A stretch of 64,000 bases of DNA, taken from the NCBI GenBank assembly GCA_009801085.1, contig VNWV01000005.1, forward strand, positions 868,001 to 932,000, written 5' to 3'. Positions 56,391 to 64,000 of the stretch are shown here, in pieces. The position numbers and the translations under genes were made by a program. Below the pieces are notes generated by a model, which was not told the DNA's origin, ran no database searches, and saw only the letters and a program-made list of their open reading frames with translations. The DNA is from Lasiodiplodia sp. COLG20 (lineage: Eukaryota > Ascomycota > Dothideomycetes > Botryosphaeriales > Botryosphaeriaceae). How positions within the stretch are numbered: position 1 is the stretch's first letter; the number at the start of each line of letters is the position of its first letter.

Positions 56391-57249
56391 TCAGCTGTCC
56401 GACTTCTTCTTCTTGTCCTCAACACACTCGACATTGTCCTCGGGCACCTCATCGTACTTCTCGATGAGGAAGTCAAAGACATCGTCGCTCAAGTCGCCCT
56501 GCAGGGTGATCTCCTCGCCGCCGGCGGGCAGCTTGGTGACGGAGGCGCCGGTGGCGAACTTCTTGCCGAGGTCCTTGGCGACCTTCTTGAGGTCGAGACC
56601 AAAGGCCTCGAGGCCGATGATGGCCGTGACGTACTTGCGCTTGTTGCGCTCAATGCGCTTGATCGTGACCTTGGAGTGCGCCTTCATCTCCGCCTCCTTG
56701 GCCGCCGCCGATTCGGCCTTGGCCGCCTTCTTCTTCGCGTCCTTCTCGGCGCGTTGCTGGGCTTCGATCGAGAGCGAGGAGAGGTTGGCTTCTATCGCGT
56801 CTGTTGGGAGGTTACGAGTCGTTGAGTCAGCATCCTGCATGCGTATGTGGGCCGCGTGGCCTCCGGAGCGTGTCCGCAGGCATGGGGGAAGATCCTGGGG
56901 AAGTGTGTGCGGTGAGAGAAGTACCTGCGGAGTAGATCTGGCCGTGCATGTCAGGGTGGTGTGCCTTGAGCCATTCTTCGCATTTCTTGGTGGTGCCGCC
57001 GAATTCACAGTACTACGCGCCGTCGCAGGTATCATGTTAGTCGACCGATGTTCGCTACGGTACGGGATCGTCCCCATTTGTGCCTCCTACCTACTTCCGG
57101 GGGGAGGGTGCAGACTGCGCATGCGTTGTTGTCAGCCTTTCTCTGTTTTTGGGCCGCGAGGTGGAGATCGCGTGAATCGGGGGAGACGAACCGCCGCAGT
57201 AGACGACCTGCTTGGCCTCTTGAGGCGGTGCTGCTTCGGTGTCGGCCAT
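56391..57249 (-). CDS. TMA22: Translation recycling factor TMA22 (DENR homolog, four exons)
   Basis: Exons 57249-57192, 57114-57095, 57012-56925 and 56800-56391 encode 191 residues. Tma22/DENR works with Tma20/MCT-1 on 40S subunits in recycling and reinitiation. The N-terminal zinc-binding part is split over three exons: VVYCGVCTLPPEYCEFGG, then CEEWLKAHHPDMHGQIYS. The C-terminal SUI1 domain is clear (KVTIKRIERNKRKYVTAIIG, LEAFGLDLKKVAKDLGKKFA, then EEITLQGDLSDDVFDFLIEK). Exon 2 is only 20 nt and encodes CTLPPE plus two bases of the preceding Val. All phases close. Low-copy divergence from TRM5 is not apparent since the two are in tandem. The family call is certain. Confidence 0.93.
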
Positions 57250-57651
57250 GTGTGTATCCTGCCTGAAATAGCGCGCGGCAGAAGGCGAGAGGAGAATTGG
57301 CGTTCGTGAGGTTGGGCGGTATGTGTATTTGCAGAGTGCACAAGACGAGTGGCGGGGTATGCGTAGCGGGGCAGATCCGGCGTCACCAGCAACGAGGGGC
57401 AACCTATGACAAAACAGCCGGACATCGGAGCGGAGCAGGACAGAATCACGTGCAAATCCAACACATCTGACACTGAGACATGAGACACGACCAGACAAAG
57501 CACCGTTCAGGCTAAATAGAAATGGTCCACAATCCGTATGCCTATAATTTTATCTATCCTGCTCGTAGATGCTTTTTCCTAGTCCCAAACGCCTGGCCTA
57601 ACAACCCTCCCACCAGCCCCCCAAAGCATGCAGCAGAACTGAACAACACCC
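57250..57651. other. Spacer between TMA22 and TRM5
   Basis: About 400 bases, TMA22 promoter and TRM5 3' end. Longer minus-strand frames overlap TMA22 introns and are not supported. Confidence 0.5.
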
Positions 57652-59238
57652 TTAAGGCTTGCGGAAAGCAACTTCTGCTGGAAGGCGGAAACTTGCACAG
57701 AACATCCTCTTGTTCGGTGCTACGTCTCGCACATCGTAGATCTCCCCATCTAGAGTTTCGCGGGTGATTTCGAACTCCAGCTTCTCGGATATCCGCTTGC
57801 AGATATCAATCTCCTGCTCAACATTGTCGTCGCTCTTGGTGCCGAAGCAATAGACATGCACCATGGGAAGCTTGGCATCAGTATGCGGAGCAAACAGAGT
57901 TGATGGATCCGCCGTTCCCAGAGCCTCGATGACTGGTGAGCGCGCGTAGAGACCAATGAAGGAAGGCAGGAAGTCTATGGCGTTGGCGGGAAGGTTCATG
58001 ACGTAGTGGGAGAAGGTGCGGGGCTGAGTGAGGACCCGTTCAAGCGACTTGGGATCCACGGCAGCCGGTACTTTGTCTCCGTCAGCCTTACGACGCGAGC
58101 CACCAGGCGCCGCCTTCACTGTGACGCTATGTGACGATCTGTAGAGATCGGCAGTGGCATCGCGGATGAACGCGTGGCCGTCGGCGTTGAAGGCGCGGAC
58201 GAATTGGCCAACCTATCGCGCAATTAGTCGTGAGGGGCATTCAGGGGCACACCTGGGGGCCGATCTTACCTTGTTCCTTTCGACTGCATCCGCCATGCAT
58301 GCATAGCTGTCCGGGTTCAGATCATTCGCCCAGGTGAAGATGCGCTTCTTGCCTGCAGGAACCGCGAAAGGTCCGACGCCAGCCATGACGTCGCAAACAG
58401 CTTCTCCTTCGCTGAAGGCCTGGACCATGCGCCGGTGCTCAGCCTGCAGCCTGCTGTTCCAGTAGACCTTCGCGTAGTCGAACCGGAAGGTGCAGTTCTC
58501 TTCGTGAAGCTCGACGTTGAGATCTGGCGATCCGATGAGCACTTCGTAGGAGAAGGTGCGGAACTCGCTCTCGTCGCCCACGTTGTCGATCTTGCTGATG
58601 ACAGTCTCAACCTTGTGAGATTTATCCTTGAGAACCTGGGCGACGACATTCTTGTAAGGCTGGTGGGATTCACGCAAGTTCAAGTGAAGGATATGCCCGA
58701 CTTGGGAGAAGCGCTTAGGATATGCGTCTTCCCTGTTGTCCTCTGGAACGATCGCAGACATGATTTCGTCTGACATTGAGTCAGCACGGGATGCTGTCAC
58801 TGGGGCCCAAGTGACCCACCATATGTCCAGTAGTCATAGTCTAGGTGCAAGTCATAGGGCACTACGCTTGCGATATCCTTGCTCTGGAACTCAGCCAGCG
58901 TGGGAGACCAGGTGGAGGGGTCTGCCTGCTCCCATCAGCACGCGTTCCGCACAAACAGGGGCATAGGCCAGTCTACCATCGTGTCTGACGTCCGGCCTCA
59001 GCAGCACACACTTGCGGCCCTTTGAGGCCAGATCAGGCAGCGGGTCGGCCTGAACCGACTGCAGACGCGGCGCGGACAGCACATCCTTGCTCTTCTCCAG
59101 GGCCTTGCGCACAAGCGAAATGTCCTTGTTGTTCGCGACACGGGCGGCGGAAATGGGGAAGGTCTTCTGGAAGAAGCTGCGGTCAAGGGTGCGCATGGCC
59201 CGGTTGACGGGGGGGCGGAACATTGTGTCGTCAGACAT
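57652..59238 (-). CDS. TRM5: tRNA (guanine-N1)-methyltransferase TRM5
   Basis: Exons 59238-58977, 58921-58820, 58769-58270 and 58212-57652 encode 474 residues. Trm5 methylates G37 (m1G37) next to the anticodon and prevents frameshifting. Visible blocks are DYDYWTYDEIMSAIVPED, HLNLRESHQPYKNVVAQVL, ELHEENCTFRFDYAKVYWN and RLQAEHRRMV. The SAM site follows (VCDVMAGVGPFAVPAGKK, then WANDLNPDSYACM). The catalytic-loop strand is HYVMNLPANAIDFLPSF. A second in-frame ATG at residue 6 begins a basic, acid-poor segment (MFRPPVNRAMR ... FFQKTFPISAARV). Yeast Trm5 also has mitochondrial and cytosolic-nuclear forms made from different starts, so a dual-location gene is plausible. The kinesin gene is divergent from it. 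Confidence 0.93.
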
Positions 59239-59629
59239 GGGCGCGGGGCAGGGGCGATGGAGCGACAGGAGCCCAGGGCACTGTGAAATGAGCAGCGGGA
59301 GTCGGTGCAGTCTGGGGGATGCGCAGGCTCAGGCGTCAGAGGGTGGAAATTATTTTGGGCCGTGTTTTTGGCTAAGCGTCGGCGGCCGGCGAGGATCGAG
59401 CTTCGGGGAAGCCCTGCAGCGGGCTTGCCAACCATCCGCAAGGGCCTGTTAATAACTCCCGCCTGTCAACATCCACCGACCGAGGCCCACCCCCCGTTCA
59501 CGCGCGTCGCGTTCTCCCCCCGCCGCCCTCGATGAAGCCTCCATAGCCTCGCAACGCGAACCCGACTGAACACATACACTCACCCGCACCCACGCGCCCC
59601 GCCGCGCTGACGGCGACCCCCAACTCACC
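59239..59629. promoter_or_regulatory. Divergent promoter region of TRM5 and the kinesin gene
   Basis: About 390 bases between divergent starts. CT/CA-rich before the plus-strand start; no defined sites recognised. Confidence 0.5.
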
Positions 59630-62600
59630 ATGGCGTCCGGCGGAGGGAACATCAAGGTCGTTGTGCGATGCAGGCCCTTCAACAGCAGAGGTGCGATCGC
59701 AACCACGACCTGCCCGGAGAGCATGCTGACGCTTGCGCAGAGAAGGACCGCAACGCACAATGTATCGTGCAAATGTCTGGCAACCAGACCGTCCTGATGC
59801 CCCCGAAGGGAATGGACGCGAAAGCCAAGGGCAACAAGGCCGCCCTCGAGGGCCCCAAGAACTTCAGCTTCGACAAGAGTTACTGGTCCTTCGACAAGTC
59901 CGATCCCAACTACGCTGGCCAGGACAATCTGTTCGACGACCTCGGCAGCCCGCTGCTTGACAATGCATTCCAGGGATTCAACAACTGTATTTTCGCCTAC
60001 GGTCAGACAGGTTCGGGAAAATCGTACTCCATGATGGGCTATGGCGAGGAACATGGTGTTATCCCGCGCATTTGCAGGGGCATGTTCGAACGTATCGAGG
60101 AAATGCAGAAGGACCCGTCGCTTAGCTGCACCGTCGAAGTCTCATACCTGGAGATCTACAACGAGCGCGTTCGCGACCTGCTGAATCCGGCCAACAAGGG
60201 CAACCTGAAGGTCCGCGAACACCCGTCTACCGGTCCCTATGTTGAAGATCTGGCCAAGCTCGTCGTTCGCTCCTTTGTGGAAATCGAGAACTTGATGGAC
60301 GAGGGTAACAAGGCCAGAACCGTTGCCGCTACCAACATGAACGAAACCTCTTCTCGATCGCACGCCGTCTTTACCTTGACTCTCACCCAGAAGCGCCACG
60401 ACAATGAGACAAACATGGATACGGAAAAGGTGGCGAAGATCAGTCTGGTCGATTTGGCTGGTTCGGAACGTGCTACGTCTACGGGAGCAACAGGCGCGCG
60501 CCTGAAGGAAGGTGCTGAGATCAACAGATCTCTGTCGACCCTAGGACGTGTCATTGCGGCTTTGGCAGACTTATCGTCCGGAAAGGCCAAGAAGAAGGCT
60601 GCTTCAATGGTTCCCTATCGAGACTCGGTTCTCACTTGGCTTTTGAAAGACTCACTTGGTGGAAACAGTATGACGGCCATGATTGCTGCAATTTCCCCAG
60701 CAGATATCAACTTCGACGAAACTCTATCGACCCTAAGATACGCCGACTCCGCCAAGCGCATCAAGAACCACGCCGTTGTCAACGAGGATCCGAACGCTCG
60801 TATGATTCGCGAACTCAAAGAGGAATTGGCCCAACTCCGCTCAAAACTTGGCGGTGGAGGAGGTGCCGGAGGCGGTGGCGGTGCAGGCGTACCCCTGGAA
60901 GAGCAGTATGCACCGGACACTCCGCTGGAGAAACAAATCGTTTCCATCACCTCTTCGGACGGAACTGTTAAGAAGGTTTCGAAGGCAGAGATTGCCGAAC
61001 AGCTCAGTCAATCTGAAAAACTGTTCAAGGACCTCAATCAAACATGGGAAGAAAAGATGCTGAAGACAGAGGAGATCCACAAAGAGCGAGAGGCTAAGCT
61101 CGAAGAACTGGGTATCAGCATCGAAAAGGGCTTCGTTGGTCTCCACACCCCTAAGAAGATGCCCCATCTGGTCAACTTGAGCGATGACCCACTGCTGGCC
61201 GAGTGCCTGGTCTACAATCTGAAACCCGGTACAACCTTGGTTGGCAACGTCGACACCCAGAACAACGCTGAAGTCCGCCTTAACGGAACGAAGATTCTCC
61301 CTGAGCACTGTACGTTTGAGAACGTGGATAACGTGGTAACGGTGGTTCCCAAGCCCAACGCAGGAGTTATGGTCAACGGGTTGCGCATTGAAGAGCCGAA
61401 GCGACTCCGCAGCGGTTACCGTATTATCCTGGGTGATTTCCACATATTCCGTTTCAACCATCCTGAGGAAGCCCGCGCCGAGAGAGAAGTGCAAGGCAGT
61501 CTTCTCCGTCACTCGATGACAGCAAGCCAAGTGCCCTCACCAGCTGGAACATCTTCGCGACCAGCTCACTCCCGAACCTGGAGTACTACCAGCCAGGGCC
61601 AGTCCGAAGATCCAAGCCCACGAGGTGGTTCGCCGGTTCCCTACAAGAGCAGTCGGGATACCGATTGGTCTTTTGCCCGGCGTGAAGCAGTGACAGCTAT
61701 CCTTGGACCTGACCAGAAGATTTCCAATTTGACCGATGACGAGCTGGATGTCCTGTTCGATGATCTCCAACGCGTGCGCGCGGTGAGAAAAGCGAAGCCA
61801 GAGAGCAAGTTCTTCGAGAGAGAGGAAGATGCAGAGTCCGACGGGTCGTTTCCGATCAGGGAAAAGTACGCTTCAACTAGCACGGTGGATAACTTCTCCT
61901 TGGATACTGCATTGACAATCCCTGGGACCCCACAGTTTGGAGAGGAGGACGAACGGCTCAGGGCTGCTCGTGAAGATATGCAGAGCCAGCTCGACAAGCG
62001 TAAAGGCGAGTACGAGGACCAGCTCAAGGACGCCGAAGGGGCCTCTCTCGAGATTGAAGACATCCGTGTTCAGAAGGTCAAAATGGAAGAACAGCTCCGC
62101 GCAGTCAAGGAGGAAATGCAGCAAGAACTTCAACGACAAAAGGAAAGTTTTGAAAGGCAGATGCAGGAGTACTCTACACCGACGTCAGAAGGGAAGAGTG
62201 CATTCATCTACCTCTCAAAGGAGGAGGCTGAGCGAGCCAAGAACGTGTTCGCGCACTGGAGACAGCGCAGATACGTGGCCATGGCGGAAACGCTACTTCA
62301 GAATGCTGCACTGCTGAAGGAAGCCCAGGTCATGAGCCAACAAATGGACAAGCATGTCGTGTTCCAGTTCTGTGTTGTCGACGTGGGCCACACATTTGCG
62401 TCTTCCTACGATCTAGTGCTTAATGGCGTTCCCGGCGAGGATGACGAAGACCTTGAGGCAACCCCCAAGCCATGCATTGGTGTCAGGGTTGTCGACTTCA
62501 AAGACCACGTCATCCACCTTTGGTCCTTGCAGAAACTCCGAAGGCGCGTTAGAGCAATGCGCCAGATGCACCAATACCTGAACAAGCCGGAGTACATGCA

Positions 62601-64000
62601 ACACTTCCGCCTCGAAAACCCCTTTACCGAGCCGTGTTCACCGGAATACTCTCGAATTGGAGATGCAGACGTGCCTCTGGCTGCGGTCTTCGAATCCCGC
62701 GTCCAGGACTTTTCGATTGACGTTACATCGACCTATACGGAGGGCGTGGTCGGCATATTGCGGCTCTCTCTGGAGCCTTCTTTCGCTGAAGCTTCATCAT
62801 CAACTCTGAAGTTCAACGTGGTCATGCACCGAATGATTGGCTTCCCTGAACGCGAAGGAACCGACGTCCATGCCCAATTGTTTTTCCCCGGCATTTCCGA
62901 CGAAGGAGGCGCCACCACCACTCAAATGATCAAGGGCTTCAACGAAGGGCCAATCAAGTTTGAGAGCGTGCACAGCATGGGTTTGCCGCTCAACAGCCCG
63001 CGCACAGCGTCTCTTCGAATTTCCATTTTCGCCAAGGTCACTGTGACACATTTAGACAAGCTCCTGAGCTGGGATGATATGCGTGACTCAGCACCAAGAC
63101 CGAAGGTAAAACGTATGAACTCGCGGCTGCCAGAGTCCGAGTTCTATGCTGAAGAGCGTCATGACATATTCGCGAGAGTGCAAATCCAGGAAATGGCGGA
63201 GGACGGCAATTACAAACCTGTCGACGTTATCCAGACCGGCACTCTCGACCAGGGTGCCTTTCAACTGCACCAGGGTATTCAGCGCCGGTTCGTTGTTGAT
63301 CTGACCCACAGCTCTGGGCAAATGCTCCAGTGGCAAGACATTTCGTCGATCCGTGTGGGCCATGTCAAATTGCTCGATGCAAGTGGCCGCACCGCTGGAA
63401 CGGATTCCCCACAGCCTCAGGTACCGATGAAACTCCTAGCCCGACCAACCGTCAAGGACAACGCCGATGGTACAAGCAACGTGACTTTCATTGCCCTTTG
63501 GGATTCCAGCATGCACGGATCCCTTATGCTTGACCGCACTACCGCCGATCGCTACAGAGTCCAAGTGTCTCTCATCTGGGATGTCGCGTGTGCCAAGTTA
63601 GCGAAGCCTATGACCTTCTCCTTGGACGTTTCCGTGCAAATTCGCTCTCGTGCCTACATTCGCCCCACGTCAATGTTCAGCTCCATGTTTCGCGGCCAAC
63701 GCATCATACACTCGACCACGGGCATGTTCTCTGTCGCCATCAGACCGGTCTCTGCAAAGAGAGCTGTGGACCTGTGGAGGATGAGCACTCAGCACGATTA
63801 CGTCAAGGGCGAGGAACTGCTCACAGGCTGGACCCCGCGCGGCGTTTCCCTCGTCAAAGACTTCCTTGCTACGCGGAAGCGACGCAGAAGAGTTGCGGAG
63901 ATTGAGACAGCTCGGAGCATTCTCAGCCAAAGGGCGCTCACGGCCAACAGTGATGCTTACCTTGATAATGATGGCGAGCTCAACGACCGGCAGAGAGAAC
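59630..64000 (+). CDS. uncA: UNC-104/KIF1-type kinesin-3 motor, 3' end beyond window
   Basis: Exon 1 is 59630-59690 and exon 2 begins at 59741 and stays open to the window end, giving about 1440 residues without a stop. It is a plus-end motor for vesicles and early endosomes in filamentous fungi. The N-terminal motor has NIKVVVRCRPFN, AYGQTGSGKSYSMMG, NMNETSSRSHAV, KISLVDLAGSERAT and the neck region (DSAKRIKNHAVVNEDPNARM). A Gly-rich linker, a coiled coil and an FHA domain follow (around residues 510-580; GTTLVGNVDTQ to NGLRIEEPKRL). Then come the KIF1B-like region, more coiled coil and DUF3694-like strands (SSSTLKFNVVMHRMIGFPE and onward). The C-terminal PH domain of the family would lie past base 64000. 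The single early intron of 50 nt is phase 1. Confidence 0.94.

Noticed and set aside
63588..63905. 105-codon frame inside the kinesin gene
   Set aside because: Alternate-frame shadow of a long, well-conserved coding exon.

Overview
The window is nuclear DNA of a filamentous ascomycete (Pezizomycotina), most likely a Dothideomycete. The evidence is GC-rich genes with many 47-76 nt GT-AG introns, two HET-domain genes, a Pth11-like fungal rhodopsin-fold receptor, a DUF3712-type protein and fungal versions of housekeeping genes. The class is an inference; no species is claimed. I support 27 protein-coding loci (one looks broken, two run off the window ends) and no RNA genes. Exon limits come from reading splice signals and checking phase. 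Where two acceptors or starts were possible, the entry says so.

Layout. 0-7.4 kb: the 3' end of the BRR2 helicase, a Ctr copper transporter, 3-hydroxyanthranilate dioxygenase (BNA1), ORC3 and a GPATCH11-like G-patch protein. 9-12 kb: a DUF3712-type membrane protein and a small calycin-like protein. 12.3-18.9 kb: an accessory island with two tandem paralogous HET genes whose coding and promoter regions are duplicated. Two inverted copies of a ~240-bp palindromic MITE-like element bracket the second HET gene. 19.7-26.4 kb: a PP2C phosphatase, PRP16, and PWP1 divergent from PRP16. 28.6-36 kb: a KRS-repeat protein, CKS1, a Ser/Ala-rich tail-hydrophobic protein and a short-chain dehydrogenase. 38-45 kb: a coiled-coil membrane protein, a seven-helix rhodopsin-fold receptor, an unknown protein and a small secreted crystallin-like gene with an in-frame stop. 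45.4-64 kb: a large 2-oxoglutarate/Fe(II) oxygenase, PRP4, PTC7-like phosphatase, MPS1 kinase, TMA22 (DENR), TRM5, and the 5' two-thirds of an UNC-104/KIF1 kinesin.

How the genes relate. Most are conserved housekeeping genes with no operon-like logic. Three spliceosome components (BRR2, PRP16, PRP4), three cell-cycle or replication genes (ORC3, CKS1, MPS1) and several translation or ribosome genes (PWP1, TMA22, TRM5) lie within 64 kb. The parts most likely to be lineage-specific are the HET island, the receptor, the crystallin-like gene and the 2OG oxygenase.

Long spacers (26.4-28.6, 31.3-32.9, 35.9-38.0, 41.1-43.1 kb) hold no gene I can support.
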